Shown: positions 36,078-45,014 of the stretch, one piece after another | How the letters are laid out: each line of letters opens with the position of its first letter | How positions within the stretch are numbered: the first letter of the stretch is position 1 | DNA from: Mycobacterium paraseoulense | GTDB taxonomy: Bacteria; Actinomycetota; Actinomycetes; Mycobacteriales; Mycobacteriaceae | Length of the DNA: 64,000 nt | Direction: 5' to 3' | Assembly (NCBI RefSeq): GCF_010731655.1 | Contig: NZ_AP022619.1 | Span: 1,364,001-1,428,000, forward strand | Program-made: the position numbers and the translations under genes | The notes under the pieces: model-generated | The model's input: only the letters and a program-made list of their open reading frames with translations | What the model was told of the DNA's origin: nothing | Databases searched by the model: none

Positions 36078-36455
36078 ATGAGCGTCCAGGACGATGAATC
36101 GGCTGCTCAGGACGCCGATCACAACGAAGAGACCGAGCAAAAGCTGACGGAGAAGCCGGAGCCGGACGAAGGCCACAAAGAGAAGGCCGCCGAGATGATG
36201 GAGGCCTACGAAGAGAAGCCCACCATCGTGCTGCCCGGCACCGGGGGGAGCGTGTCCGGCACCGCCGTCAACGACTGGTTGGACGAGGACGGCAATCCCC
36301 GGCACGAAAAACCCGAGGGCGGCCCCGACAGCCAGGCGCAAGGCGACGATTCGCGCGACGAGCAGGCTCTGCAGGACCAGATCGAGAAGGACAAGGCCCT
36401 CAACGAGCAACTCAAAGAGGCGGCGACGGCGGACAACAAGGGCGAAAAGCGTTGA
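36078..36455 (+). CDS. Small acidic charged protein of unknown function
   Basis: The 125-aa product is dominated by Glu, Asp, Lys and Gln, with no hydrophobic segment; the only less polar part is KPTIVLPGTGGSVSGTAVNDWLDEDG in the middle. It looks intrinsically disordered or coiled at the ends (QDQIEKDKALNEQLKEA). A GAGGGGG sequence precedes the ATG. I recognise no family. It is convergent with the Hsp70-like gene (1-nt gap), and follows the methyltransferase by 75 nt. Confidence 0.7.
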   Translation: MSVQDDESAAQDADHNEETEQKLTEKPEPDEGHKEKAAEMMEAYEEKPTIVLPGTGGSVSGTAVNDWLDEDGNPRHEKPEGGPDSQAQGDDSRDEQALQDQIEKDKALNEQLKEAATADNKGEKR

Positions 36456-36456
36456 C

Positions 36457-38151
36457 CTACTGGGCCGTTCCGAACTGAGAGGGTAGCTGGGGGATGCCGC
36501 CGATGCCCAAGTCGCCCCCGATCCCTTGAATGATCTGGTTGACCCGGTCCATGCCGGGGATGGGCTCGTTGAGGCCCGGCACCGCCGGAACCGGCGGCAC
36601 CTGCCGCGGGATCGCCGGATGTGCGGGCGCGGCCGCCAGCGGCGGCGCCTTCTGCGGTTTGGCTGACGGGACGCTGGTCGACGGCGTCTCGGTGTTGGCG
36701 GGCGGGTTGGTGTCGGTGGTCGACGGCGCGGGAGCCTCTTCGCCGGGCGGCGGCGGCTGAGCGGTCGCGGTGTTGGCGGGCGGCGCGGGAACCGGGGTGG
36801 TGACGCCCGGCGCCGGTGTCGTCGCCGATTTGTTCGCCGAGGTCAGGCCGATGGTGACGGCGGTCCCGACGAGCGCCACGGCCGCCGCCGCGCCGACGAT
36901 CGCGGCCAGGACCGGCAGCCGGAACAGGCGGCCCTTGCGCTTGGCGGACGCCGGCCCGTCGGTGGTCTCTTCGCCGGCGGGGGCGGGCGTGACCTGCGGC
37001 TGGTTCCCGGTCTGCGACCAGGCCCGCACGGGAGCGGCGCCGGTGATCGCCGCAGCCGGAACGACTTGGGCCGTCGCGGTCGCCTCGGGCGCCGCAGCCG
37101 TCGCCGCGTTCTCCCCGGGGCCGTGCGCGGCCCGCAGCGCGGCGCCGGTGGCCGCGGTCAGGTGCGGGCGCGGCGTGGTGATGACCGGGACGCGGAAGTA
37201 CTGCGAGAGCGTCGTGGTGATCGCGGGGATGTTCGCCCCGCCGCCGACGGAGACGAGGGCGACCAGGTCATCGATCCCGTTGCGCGCCAAAGCGTTTTCC
37301 AGCACCGCCACGAACCTGTCCAGCGGTGTGCGGATCGCCTCGTCGAGCTCGTCGCGGCCGACGCGGACTTCGCCCGTGAGCCCGTCGGTCAGCGTGGTCA
37401 CCGTGCTCGACGACAGTTCTTCTTTGGCGGCCCGGCATGCTGTCCGCAGCCGGCTCAGCGAGCCGATCGCCACGGTGCCCGCCGGGTCGAAGGACGCGGT
37501 GCTCGGCATGTTGGAGATGACGGCGCTCAGCAGCGCCTGGTCGATCAGGTCGCCGGAGAAATCGTGCAGGCGCACGGTCGGGGCCAGCGCCTGGTAGTCG
37601 CCGTCGGCGCGCATGAACGTGATGCTGGTGCCGGTGCCGCCGAAGTCGCACACCGCCACGGTCCCGGTGCGCGGCATCCCGGGGTCGGTCCGCACGGCGA
37701 GCAACGCAGCCGCGGCGTCGGGAATCAGCAGCAGGGGCCGCGCCCGGTGGGACCATTCGGCCACCGCGCTCAGCGCGGTGCCCAGCGCGTCCACCGTTGG
37801 CGAGGCCCAGTGGGCGGGATAGGTCACGGCGAGGCTGTCGGGCAGGGCCAGCCCGCCGGTGACGGCGAAGGCCAGCCCGCGCATCGCGTCGGCGATCAGT
37901 TCCTCGCCGCGGTGCACCGAGCCGTCGGCGGCCACCACCCCCCGCGGGTCGGACACCCGCTGCACGAAGCCGGTCAGCACCAGGCCGGGCCGATCGAGCC
38001 GCGGATTCTCCGCGGGGATGCCCACCTCCGGCGCGCGGTCGGGGTAGAGCGTCAGGACAGGCTTACGGGTGACGGAGCGTCCGGCGGCCACCCCCGCCAG
38101 GTTGGTGGCCCCGATCGACAAGCCCAGCGCGGTCCCCGCTCCATTGGCCAT
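36457..38151 (-). CDS. Hsp70-like ATPase domain fused to a membrane helix and proline-rich tail (Rv2264c type)
   Basis: From ATG 38151 the 564-aa protein has an actin/Hsp70 nucleotide-binding domain (about residues 1-340) with GLSIGATNLAGVA, a phosphate-2-like AVCDFGGTGTSIT and LVALVSVGGGANIPAI. A membrane helix follows (LPVLAAIVGAAAAVALVGTAV, about 415-440), then a Pro/Thr/Ala-rich exported tail ending in Gly/Ile/Pro repeats. The first DLGTT-type motif is degenerate (SIGAT). It resembles Rv2264c; function is unknown, perhaps a membrane-anchored chaperone-like ATPase. A GTG 7 codons upstream is an alternative start. Confidence 0.83.
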   Translation of the reverse strand: MANGAGTALGLSIGATNLAGVAAGRSVTRKPVLTLYPDRAPEVGIPAENPRLDRPGLVLTGFVQRVSDPRGVVAADGSVHRGEELIADAMRGLAFAVTGGLALPDSLAVTYPAHWASPTVDALGTALSAVAEWSHRARPLLLIPDAAAALLAVRTDPGMPRTGTVAVCDFGGTGTSITFMRADGDYQALAPTVRLHDFSGDLIDQALLSAVISNMPSTASFDPAGTVAIGSLSRLRTACRAAKEELSSSTVTTLTDGLTGEVRVGRDELDEAIRTPLDRFVAVLENALARNGIDDLVALVSVGGGANIPAITTTLSQYFRVPVITTPRPHLTAATGAALRAAHGPGENAATAAAPEATATAQVVPAAAITGAAPVRAWSQTGNQPQVTPAPAGEETTDGPASAKRKGRLFRLPVLAAIVGAAAAVALVGTAVTIGLTSANKSATTPAPGVTTPVPAPPANTATAQPPPPGEEAPAPSTTDTNPPANTETPSTSVPSAKPQKAPPLAAAPAHPAIPRQVPPVPAVPGLNEPIPGMDRVNQIIQGIGGDLGIGGIPQLPSQFGTAQ

Positions 38152-38256
38152 ATGTCCCAACCCCAACTTCACCCGACTCGCACCCGGCTAGCCGTTATTG
38201 TGCCGTGCAAACCTGTACCGAGTCTCAGCGGAACCTAGGTGCTGGCTGTGCGCCGG

Positions 38257-39342
38257 TCAGCGAATGTTGCCGGCCCCGGCGATCAGCGGCAGGTCGAGCG
38301 GCGTGACCCAGCCCGGCCGCAGCTCGTTGACGGCCGGCACCGCGTTGAGGGCGCGCATCCCGGTCGCCAGGCACCCGGCCGTGGCCGCGTCGCGGCCCGA
38401 ACCGTCGGTGAACCGGAACGCGGTCTCCTGGAAGACGCTCGGCGTGCCCTCGATCTCCACCCGGTAGACGTCGTTGTCGTGCCCGGAGGGCCAGTCGGGG
38501 GCGGCGTCCAGGCCGATGCGGTTGACGTGCTCGAGCTGAATCCTGGTGTCGCCCTTGTAGATTCCGTTGATGGTGAACCGGACGGCGGCGACGTGCCCGG
38601 GCTTGATCACGCCCTTGACGGTGTTGCGCTCGGTGGGCGTCACCCACTTGTCCCAGGTGGTGGTGATCTCGTCGAGCATGATGCCGGCCGCGTGGGCGAT
38701 CATCGGGACGGTGGCACCCCACGCGAAGATCAGCATGTTGGAGTCTTCCAGCAGCGGGCTGTACTCGGGCTCGCGGCCGATGCCCATCTCGACCTCGTAG
38801 TCGCCCTCGTAGTTGGTGTAGTCCAGCAGCTCCGACGCGCGCACCCGGCGCACCTCCGAGCACAGCCCCATCAGCGTCATCGGGAACAGGTCGTTGGCGA
38901 ACCCGGGGTCGATGCCGGTGGTGAAGCAGGACGACTCTCCCAGCTCGCAGGCCTCGGTGATCGGCGCGATCCAGTTCGGCGGGTTCAGGTGCATCGTCGG
39001 CCACACCCACGGCGTCATCGCCGTCGAGCACACGTCGATCCCCGCCCGCAGGAAGCGGGTGATCAGCCCGATGTTGTCCTTGGCGTGCATCGCCGTCGGG
39101 CCGTAGTGCACCAGCGCGTCGGGCTTCAGCGCGATCAGGGCGTCGACGTCGTCGGTGGCGACGATGCCGACCGGCTCGGGCAGCCCGCAGATGTCGCCGA
39201 CGTCGCGCCCGACCTTGTCGGGGTTGCTGACGCCGACGCCCACCAATTCGAACAGCGGATGCTTGACGATCTCGGCGATCACCATCTTGCCGACGAAGCC
39301 GGTGCCCCAGACCACCACGCGCTTTGAGCCGTGTTCCGACAT
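38257..39342 (-). CDS. DapB-like NAD(P)-binding reductase (mycobacterial dihydrodipicolinate reductase-like family)
   Basis: The 361-aa protein starts with a Rossmann fold (RVVVWGTGFVGKMVIAEIVKHP) and continues with LVGVGVSNPDKVGRDVGDI, typical of the family annotated as dihydrodipicolinate reductase-like or 2,4-diaminopentanoate dehydrogenase-like. The central conserved ELLDYTNYEGDYEVEMGIGREP is characteristic of mycobacterial paralogues. True DapB is shorter (about 245 aa), so lysine synthesis is unlikely; an amine or imine reductase role is possible. The ATG at 39342 was chosen for an AAGG sequence 7 nt upstream. Confidence 0.82.
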   Translation of the reverse strand: MSEHGSKRVVVWGTGFVGKMVIAEIVKHPLFELVGVGVSNPDKVGRDVGDICGLPEPVGIVATDDVDALIALKPDALVHYGPTAMHAKDNIGLITRFLRAGIDVCSTAMTPWVWPTMHLNPPNWIAPITEACELGESSCFTTGIDPGFANDLFPMTLMGLCSEVRRVRASELLDYTNYEGDYEVEMGIGREPEYSPLLEDSNMLIFAWGATVPMIAHAAGIMLDEITTTWDKWVTPTERNTVKGVIKPGHVAAVRFTINGIYKGDTRIQLEHVNRIGLDAAPDWPSGHDNDVYRVEIEGTPSVFQETAFRFTDGSGRDAATAGCLATGMRALNAVPAVNELRPGWVTPLDLPLIAGAGNIR

Positions 39343-39438
39343 ACTCACCTTCCCGTACCAGCCCCCGTGGGACTCACACTAGAGCGGCCCGGCTTCGTCT
39401 GGGCGGAAAGCTTCCGTAGCACCGCGTGTGGTGACACG

Positions 39439-39789
39439 ATGCAAATCATGACCAAGCATGTGCGCGGGCTTTCGCTCCTGTTCGCCGTCGCTGTCGGTTG
39501 CGCGGGGACGCTCCCCGGCGTGGCCCACGCCATCCCCCAGATGCCGCAGGCCCGGTACGAGGTGACCGGCGGCCCCGTCGCGCAGTACATCTCGTATCAG
39601 ACCGATACCGGTCAGCTGCACCAGGTCAATGTGCCCCTGCCCTGGTCGACGGAATTCACGTCGTTCGGGGGCCAGGTGTTCGTGGTCAGCGTGCAGGGGG
39701 TGGGCCCCCTGCGCTGCCGGATCCTGCTCGACGGCAACGTGGTCGCCGACGCGCAATCGGCCGGCGGCAGGACGGTCTGTGCCCACTAG
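39439..39789 (+). CDS. Secreted MmpS-like small protein
   Basis: The 116-aa precursor has a signal peptide (MTKHVRGLSLLFAVAVG to about residue 33, cleavage near VAHA-IPQ). The mature part follows the MmpS beta-domain pattern: YEVTGGPVAQYISYQTDTGQ, PLPWSTEFTSF, and CRILLDGNVV plus a final Cys forming a likely disulfide. Ordinary MmpS proteins are anchored by an uncleaved helix and work with MmpL transporters; none is adjacent here. It precedes cyp124 by 21 nt and may share its transcript. An ATG three codons later is an alternative start. Confidence 0.72.
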   Translation: MQIMTKHVRGLSLLFAVAVGCAGTLPGVAHAIPQMPQARYEVTGGPVAQYISYQTDTGQLHQVNVPLPWSTEFTSFGGQVFVVSVQGVGPLRCRILLDGNVVADAQSAGGRTVCAH

Positions 39790-39810
39790 CGGTTTTGCAG
39801 GAGGTTGCCG

Positions 39811-41109
39811 GTGAGTCTCAAGACGGGTATCGCGACACGGACGAACGGGACCCCGCCGCCGGAGGTCCCCCTCTCCGACATCCACCTCGACTCGCTGGAT
39901 TTCTGGGCCCTGGACGACGACTTCCGCGACGGCGCCTTCACCACGCTGCGCCGCGAGGCACCCATCTCGTTCTGGCCCGCGATCGAGATGGAGGGGTTCG
40001 AGGCGGGCGAGGGGTATTGGTCGCTCAGCCGGCACGACGACGTGTACTTCGCCAGCCGTCATCCGGAGATCTTCAGCTCCACCCCGAACATCACGGTCAA
40101 CGACAACGCACCGGAGATCGCCGAATACTTCGGCTCGATGATCGTGCTCGACGACCCGCGGCACCAGCGGCTGCGCTCGATCGTCAGCCGGGCGTTCACC
40201 CCGAAGGTGGTGGCGCGCATCGAGGCGTCGGTGCGCGAGCGGGCGCGCCGGCTGGTCGCGTCGCTGATCGCCAATCATCCCGACGGGGAAGCCGACCTGG
40301 TCACCGAGCTCGCCGGCCCGCTGCCGCTGCAGATCATCTGCGACATGATGGGGATCCCCGAGGACGACCATCAGCGAATCTTCCACTGGACCAACGTGAT
40401 CCTCGGGTTCGGCGATCCCGACCTGACGACCGACTTCGACGAATTCCTCAAGATCTCGATGGACATCGGCGCCTACGCCAGCGCGCTCGCCGAGGACCGC
40501 CGCATCCACCATCACGACGACCTCACCACCAGCCTGGTGGAGGCCGAGGTCGACGGCGAGCGGCTGTCGTCGGCGGAGATCGCGTCGTTCTTCATCCTGC
40601 TGGTGGTGGCGGGCAACGAGACGACGCGCAACGCGATCAGCCACGGCGTGCTGGCCCTGTCGCGCTACCCCGACGAACGGGACAAGTGGTGGGCCAACTT
40701 CGACCGGCTGGCGCCCACGGCCGTCGAGGAGATCGTGCGGTGGGCCTCGCCGGTGGTCTACATGCGGCGGACCCTGACCCGCGACTACAAGCTGGGTGGC
40801 ACCAAGATGGCCGAGGGTGACAAGGCCGTGCTGTGGTACAACTCGGCCAACCGCGACGAGTCGACGTTCGCCAACCCCTGGCTCTTCGACCTGGCGCGAA
40901 CCCCTAACCCGCATTTCGGTTTCGGCGGCGGCGGGGCGCACTTCTGCCTCGGGGCCAACCTCGCCCGCCGCGAGATCCGGGTCGTCTTCGACGAGTTGCG
41001 CCGCGAGATACCCGATCTCGTCGCGACCGCCGAACCCGCGCGGTTGTTGTCGCAGTTCATCCACGGCATCAAGACGCTGCCGGTCGCCTGGACCCCGCCG
41101 CGCGGTTAG
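39811..41109 (+). CDS. cyp124: Cytochrome P450 CYP124 (methyl-branched lipid omega-hydroxylase)
   Basis: The 432-aa P450 aligns nearly throughout with M. tuberculosis CYP124A1 (Rv2266): TPPPEVPLSDIHLDSLDFWAL, the I-helix AGNETTRNAI, the ExxR helix, and the heme-ligand loop FGFGGGGAHFCLGANLAR. CYP124 hydroxylates the terminal carbon of methyl-branched lipids and of cholesterol-type side chains. AGGAGG 6 nt before the GTG fixes the start. A SnoaL-like gene follows after 6 nt and is probably co-transcribed. Confidence 0.95.
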   Translation: MSLKTGIATRTNGTPPPEVPLSDIHLDSLDFWALDDDFRDGAFTTLRREAPISFWPAIEMEGFEAGEGYWSLSRHDDVYFASRHPEIFSSTPNITVNDNAPEIAEYFGSMIVLDDPRHQRLRSIVSRAFTPKVVARIEASVRERARRLVASLIANHPDGEADLVTELAGPLPLQIICDMMGIPEDDHQRIFHWTNVILGFGDPDLTTDFDEFLKISMDIGAYASALAEDRRIHHHDDLTTSLVEAEVDGERLSSAEIASFFILLVVAGNETTRNAISHGVLALSRYPDERDKWWANFDRLAPTAVEEIVRWASPVVYMRRTLTRDYKLGGTKMAEGDKAVLWYNSANRDESTFANPWLFDLARTPNPHFGFGGGGAHFCLGANLARREIRVVFDELRREIPDLVATAEPARLLSQFIHGIKTLPVAWTPPRG

Positions 41110-41115
41110 CAGCCC

Positions 41116-41679
41116 GTGACCATTCCCGCGTTTCCCGCCCCCGACGTGCTTGCCGCCCGGCAGAAGCTCGTGCTCGACCACTTCCGTGACGAGGTCCGCC
41201 AGGACTGGGACGACGTGTTGTCGACCTTCCCGCACCCGCGCTACGAGTTGATCCCGCAGATGATCGTGCACGACGGCGACACGGCGGTGCGCGATTACTA
41301 CGCCTACACCCGCACCGCGTTTCCCGACCAGGACCACGAGATCATCGCGCTGCGGCACAGCGCCGACGCGGTGATCGTCGAGTTCTGGCTGATGGGCACC
41401 CATCTGGGATACCTGGGCAAGGTGCCGCCCACCGGCAGCCGCTTCCGGGTCCGCATGACCGCATACTTCGTCTTCGACGACACCGAAACGCTTGTGTGTG
41501 AACGCATCTACTTCGACACGCTGACCATGATCAAACAGCTCCTCGGCGGCCTGGACATGAAGAAGCCCGCCAATTGGCTGCTGGCCGCGCGCTGCGCGCG
41601 CGGGTTCCTGTCGATGTCGTCGGAAAAGCCGGATCCGGCGCTGACGAATACCGTGCCACCGGCCTTCGCGGGTGCCTAA
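41116..41679 (+). CDS. SnoaL/NTF2-like protein linked to cyp124
   Basis: The 187-aa protein shows the alpha+beta SnoaL/NTF2 pattern: an N-terminal helix (LVLDHFRDEVRQDWDDVLSTF), PRYELIPQMIVHDG, YYAYTRTAFPDQDHEI, then strands with EFWLMGTHLGYLG and FRVRMTAYFVFDD. Such barrels act as cyclases, isomerases or hydrolases, or bind ligands. The close link to cyp124 suggests handling of the same lipid. The GTG start has no strong Shine-Dalgarno of its own. Confidence 0.82.
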   Translation: MTIPAFPAPDVLAARQKLVLDHFRDEVRQDWDDVLSTFPHPRYELIPQMIVHDGDTAVRDYYAYTRTAFPDQDHEIIALRHSADAVIVEFWLMGTHLGYLGKVPPTGSRFRVRMTAYFVFDDTETLVCERIYFDTLTMIKQLLGGLDMKKPANWLLAARCARGFLSMSSEKPDPALTNTVPPAFAGA

Positions 41680-41688
41680 ACTGCGTGC

Positions 41689-42135
41689 ATGCGGGCGTTT
41701 TACCCGGTATGCGGCCTGACCGCCCTAATGGCGTTGGGCTGGTGCGCGACGGCCACCGCCGCGCCGTTTCCCCAGGGCTCGCACACCGAGAAGTGGATCG
41801 ACCTGCAGGCCGGCGAGTGCGTGGCCGACCTGCCCCCGCCAGACCTGAGCCGCGTGACCGTCACCGTAGTCGATTGTGCGACGGCGCATTTGGCCGAGGT
41901 GTACCTGCGCGCACCGATGGCCGTCGACACCGCGGTCGCGGGCGTCGCGAACAAGGACTGCGCCGCCGGGTTCGCTCCGTACACCGGCCGACCCGCTGAG
42001 GGCAGCCCGTTTTCGATCACCTACCTGATCGACTCGAATCAGGACCGCACCGGGGCCAATCCCACGCCCAGCACCGTCATCTGCCTGCTGCAGGCCGCCA
42101 ATGGGCAGCCCCTGACCGGATCGGCGCATCGCTGA
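41689..42135 (+). CDS. Secreted septum-formation-domain-like protein
   Basis: The 148-aa precursor has a signal peptide (to about residue 24, ATATAAPFP). The mature part has the Septum_form/DUF pattern of actinobacterial exported proteins: [43 protein letters not shown] and TVICLLQA, with four cysteines that probably form two disulfides. Function is unknown. It is 9 nt downstream of the SnoaL-like gene, and its stop abuts the convergent dehalogenase-like gene. Confidence 0.8.
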   Translation: MRAFYPVCGLTALMALGWCATATAAPFPQGSHTEKWIDLQAGECVADLPPPDLSRVTVTVVDCATAHLAEVYLRAPMAVDTAVAGVANKDCAAGFAPYTGRPAEGSPFSITYLIDSNQDRTGANPTPSTVICLLQAANGQPLTGSAHR

Positions 42136-42846
42136 TCAGCAGCCGAGTTGCCCTGCCAGGTCGAGGAAGTCGGACGCGTTGACGTCGAACTCGTCGGAAT
42201 AGGTCACGTCGGCCTCGCCGCCGGCGCCGAACTCCAGCGGGCGGGCGACGAAGGCGGTCCGGAACCCGAGCCGCCCGGCGGCGCTGATGTCGTACTTGTG
42301 GCTGGCCACCATCATGATCTCGCCGGCGTCAAAACCCAGATAGGTCGCGGCCATCCGATAGATCGCCGGGTCGGGTTTGAACACCCCGGCCATCTCCGCG
42401 GTGAAGATGGCGTCCCAGGGCAAGCCCGCGCGCTTGGAGATCTCGACGACCGCCGACACGTCGGCGTTGGACAGGGTGGCCAGCGTGTAGGCGCCTTTGA
42501 GGCGCGTCAGCCCGGGCACCACGTCCGGCCAGGGCGTCAGCCGCCGCCAGGCCAGGGTCAGGTCGTCCTTTTCGGAGTCGGAGAACCGGATGCCCAGCTG
42601 GTCCAGGACGCGGTCGAGCGCGCGGCGATAGACCGAGTGGACCGGCACCCATGAGGTGCCCCGGCGCTCGGCGACGTCGAGCGTCGCGAAGTAGGCTGCG
42701 CGCCAACGGCGCACCAGCTCGGGCCAGTCGGCCCCCGGGTGCCGGCCGGCGCTGATCCGCCGCGCCTCCGCGCACACGGTCGAATGGAAGTCCGTCGCCG
42801 TGCCTTGCACGTCGAACAGCAGCGCCTTGACCACACGCGCAATCAT
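42136..42846 (-). CDS. Haloacid dehalogenase type II-like HAD hydrolase
   Basis: The 236-aa protein has HAD motif I as LLFDVQGTATDFH, where the nucleophile Asp is kept but the usual FDAYGT becomes FDVQGT, motif II TLSNAD, motif III Lys in GVFKPDPAIYR and motif IV MVASHKYDISAA. This subgroup of L-2-haloacid dehalogenase-like enzymes is widespread in actinobacteria and the natural substrate is unknown. The start may be ATG 42846 or ATG 42864; the former gives MIARVVKALLFDV. It is divergent from the DUF202 pair. Confidence 0.85.
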   Translation of the reverse strand: MIARVVKALLFDVQGTATDFHSTVCAEARRISAGRHPGADWPELVRRWRAAYFATLDVAERRGTSWVPVHSVYRRALDRVLDQLGIRFSDSEKDDLTLAWRRLTPWPDVVPGLTRLKGAYTLATLSNADVSAVVEISKRAGLPWDAIFTAEMAGVFKPDPAIYRMAATYLGFDAGEIMMVASHKYDISAAGRLGFRTAFVARPLEFGAGGEADVTYSDEFDVNASDFLDLAGQLGC

Positions 42847-42881
42847 GCAACCTGTAGCGCGCATGAATCTACGATGTCCTG

Positions 42882-43238
42882 GTGGCCGATAGCGCCGATG
42901 AACACGAGCCCGACTACCGGTTCACCTTCGCCAACGAGCGGACGTTCCTGGCCTGGCAGCGCACGGCGCTGGGGCTGCTCGCCGCGGCGGTGGCCCTCGT
43001 GCAGCTGGTCCCCGAGCTGGCCGTCCCCGGCGCGCGGCGCGTCCTCGGCGTCGGGCTCGCGGTGCTGGCCGTCCTCACCAGCGGAATGGGGCTGCTGCGC
43101 TGGCACCAGGCGGATCGCGCCATGCGCCGCGGCGACCCGTTGCCGCGTCATCCCTCACCGACCTACCTGGCGGTGGGCCTGACCGTGGTCGGGCTGATCG
43201 CGATCGCGTTGGTGATCGCGAAGTCGGTCATCGCTTGA
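42882..43238 (+). CDS. DUF202 (YidH-type) membrane protein
   Basis: The 118-aa protein begins with a polar segment and the family motif [29 protein letters not shown], followed by two further membrane helices (about 52-72 and 92-115). DUF202 proteins are small three-helix inner-membrane proteins of unknown function that often occur in pairs. The GTG starts 36 nt from the divergent dehalogenase. It overlaps the next DUF202 gene by 4 nt. Confidence 0.88.
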   Translation: MADSADEHEPDYRFTFANERTFLAWQRTALGLLAAAVALVQLVPELAVPGARRVLGVGLAVLAVLTSGMGLLRWHQADRAMRRGDPLPRHPSPTYLAVGLTVVGLIAIALVIAKSVIA

Positions 43239-43555
43239 GCGAGTCGACGGCGGACCACGGCGGTCAGGCCGAGCGGACGACGCTGTCCTGGACGCGGACG
43301 TCGTTCGCGTTCCTGGCCAACGGCGCGCTGCTGATGATCAGGAACCTGCACGGCTCCGTCGGGCCGAGGGGGTTGATCCCCGCCGCCCTGGCCGGCGCGT
43401 TGGCACTGAGCACCTTCGCCATCGCCGTTCACCGCCAGCACACCCTGCAGCAGCGGCCCCTCCCGCAGCGACTCACCCCCCGGCGTCAGGTGTACATCAT
43501 CGGGACGGCGGTGCTGGCCCTCACCGTCGTCACCGCGCTCGCCCAACTGATCTAG
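43235..43555 (+). CDS. Second DUF202 membrane protein
   Basis: The 106-aa product starts at a TTG overlapping the previous stop (TTGA). It has the DUF202 signature [22 protein letters not shown], with two more hydrophobic helices ([20 protein letters not shown] and [21 protein letters not shown]). Pairing of two diverged DUF202 subunits suggests a hetero-oligomer. It ends 30 nt before the candidate SigK promoter of the next operon. Confidence 0.86.
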   Translation: MSESTADHGGQAERTTLSWTRTSFAFLANGALLMIRNLHGSVGPRGLIPAALAGALALSTFAIAVHRQHTLQQRPLPQRLTPRRQVYIIGTAVLALTVVTALAQLI

Positions 43556-43584
43556 CACGGTGTTCGTCCTCACAGAGGACGAAA

Positions 43585-43614
43585 CATCGTCCGCCCGGTC
43601 TTCGGCAACGAATT
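43585..43614 (+). promoter_or_regulatory. SigK-type promoter upstream of sigK
   Basis: CATCGTCC and CGAATT are separated by exactly 16 nt counting from TCC to CGAAT. The same TCC-N16-CGAAT pattern occurs before mpt83, dipZ and mpt70. It implies sigK is autoregulated. A transcript would begin near 43621, which coincides with an in-frame GTG, but the conserved N-terminus MTGPP begins at 43654. Confidence 0.6.
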
Positions 43615-43653
43615 ACGGGAGTGGACAGCTGCCTGGCGCTAGGCTACCGATCG

Positions 43654-44217
43654 ATGACCGGACCGCCCACGCCCAGCGAGGACCTGGACGCGCTGCTGCA
43701 CAAGGTCGCGCGCGGGGACCGGGACGCGTTTGCCGCGGTTTACGACCTCACTAAGAGTCGGGTGTACGGCATGGTGATGCGGGTGCTGCGCGATTCCGGG
43801 TACAGCGAGGAGACCACCCAAGAGGTCTACTGCGACGTGTGGCGGACGGCGCCGGGCTACGACTCCAGTCGGGGCTCCGCTCTGTCGTGGCTGCTGACCA
43901 TCGCGCACCGGCGGGCCGTCGACCGGGTGCGGGCCGAGGCGGCATCCGGCAAGCGGGATTCCCGCTACGCCGCGACCAGCGCAGACCCCGCCAGTGACGT
44001 CGTCGCCGATTCGGCGATCGCCGGTGACGAGCGCCGCCGCGTCGTCGAATGCCTGGGCGCGTTGACCGACACGCAGCGGGAGTGTATCCAGTTGGCTTAT
44101 TACGACGGACTCACCTACAGCCAAGTGTCGGACCGGCTGGCCGCGAATCTGTCGACGATCAAGTCACGCATGCGCGACGCGCTGCGCGCCTTGCGTAATT
44201 GCCTGGAAGTGCCATGA
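43654..44217 (+). CDS. sigK: ECF sigma factor SigK
   Basis: The 187-aa sigma factor has region 2 ([35 protein letters not shown], about 25-60) and region 4 ([38 protein letters not shown]). From the ATG at 43654 it aligns end to end with M. tuberculosis SigK (MTGPP start), and Cys133 and Cys183, reported to form the redox-switch disulfide, fall at exactly those numbers. SigK drives mpt70, mpt83 and dipZ, all encoded downstream. The stop overlaps the rskA start by 4 nt. Confidence 0.95.
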   Translation: MTGPPTPSEDLDALLHKVARGDRDAFAAVYDLTKSRVYGMVMRVLRDSGYSEETTQEVYCDVWRTAPGYDSSRGSALSWLLTIAHRRAVDRVRAEAASGKRDSRYAATSADPASDVVADSAIAGDERRRVVECLGALTDTQRECIQLAYYDGLTYSQVSDRLAANLSTIKSRMRDALRALRNCLEVP

Positions 44218-44912
44218 CGGAACCGAACGAATTCGAATTGCTCGAGCTCGCAACGCCATACGCGTTGGATGCCGTGTCGGACGAGGACCGCGCCGAAATC
44301 GAGCGGCGGGTGGCGGCCGCGCCACGAGCGGTGGCGGCGGCCTTCGACGACGAAGTCCGTGCCATCCGCGAGACGATGACGATCGTCTCGGCGACGACGG
44401 CCGTCGAACCACCGGCGCGCCTGCGGGCCGCCACGCTGGCGGCGATACCTGCCCGCGATGAGCGCAAATACGGTTGGCGCACCGCCGTTTTGGCGGCCGC
44501 GGCGGCAGCGGTGGTGGTCGGTGCCGCCGCATTCGGCGTCGGGATACTGATGCGTCCGCACCCGCCGTCGACCATCGCCGAGCAGGTCTTTGCGGCCCCC
44601 GACGTGCGCACCGTTTCCGGGCCGCTCGGCAATGGCACTGCCACCGTTGTCTTTTCCCACGACCGCAACGCCGGTGTGCTGGTGATGAACAACGTCCCAC
44701 CGCCGAAGCCCGGGACCGTCTACCAAATGTGGTTACTGAGCGACAAGGGCCCGACCTCGGCCGGGACGATGAGCACGGCGGCCGTGGCGCCGTCGACCAC
44801 CGCGACGCTCACCAACCTCGGATCGTCGACCACCCTGGCGTTCACCGTCGAACCCGGAACCGGCTCGCCGCGGCCGACCGGAACGATACTGGCCGCGTTG
44901 CCCCTGGGCTGA
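44214..44912 (+). CDS. rskA: Anti-sigma-K factor RskA
   Basis: The 232-aa protein is the same length as M. tuberculosis RskA. The cytoplasmic sigma-binding part begins [27 protein letters not shown], a single membrane helix lies at about residues 88-110 ([22 protein letters not shown]), and the external domain includes [27 protein letters not shown]. RskA holds SigK inactive at the membrane until it is cleaved by regulated proteolysis. No stop or frameshift is seen, unlike the rskA mutations of M. bovis that cause high MPB70. It is co-translated with sigK. Confidence 0.95.
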   Translation: MTEPNEFELLELATPYALDAVSDEDRAEIERRVAAAPRAVAAAFDDEVRAIRETMTIVSATTAVEPPARLRAATLAAIPARDERKYGWRTAVLAAAAAAVVVGAAAFGVGILMRPHPPSTIAEQVFAAPDVRTVSGPLGNGTATVVFSHDRNAGVLVMNNVPPPKPGTVYQMWLLSDKGPTSAGTMSTAAVAPSTTATLTNLGSSTTLAFTVEPGTGSPRPTGTILAALPLG

Positions 44913-44926
44913 ATCTCAACTCTGAC

Positions 44927-44954
44927 CCGTCCGCGGCCGCGTCGTCTCCGAATC
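44927..44954 (+). promoter_or_regulatory. SigK-type promoter upstream of mpt83
   Basis: CCGTCC is followed after 16 nt by CGAATC, and the extended downstream sequence CCGAATCACTC is identical to that before mpt70. Transcription would start near 44961, about 54 nt before the mpt83 ATG. Confidence 0.65.
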
Positions 44955-45014
44955 ACTCCCGTCCGGTCGAAAGGCGGCGCTTCATGCCGTCCATGGAGAA
45001 GGAGTGCAAACGCG

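Noticed and set aside
39379..41403. Long open frame antisense to cyp124 and its neighbours
   Set aside because: It crosses three sense genes with strong evidence (signal peptide, P450 motifs, SnoaL-like fold) and shows no protein motif.
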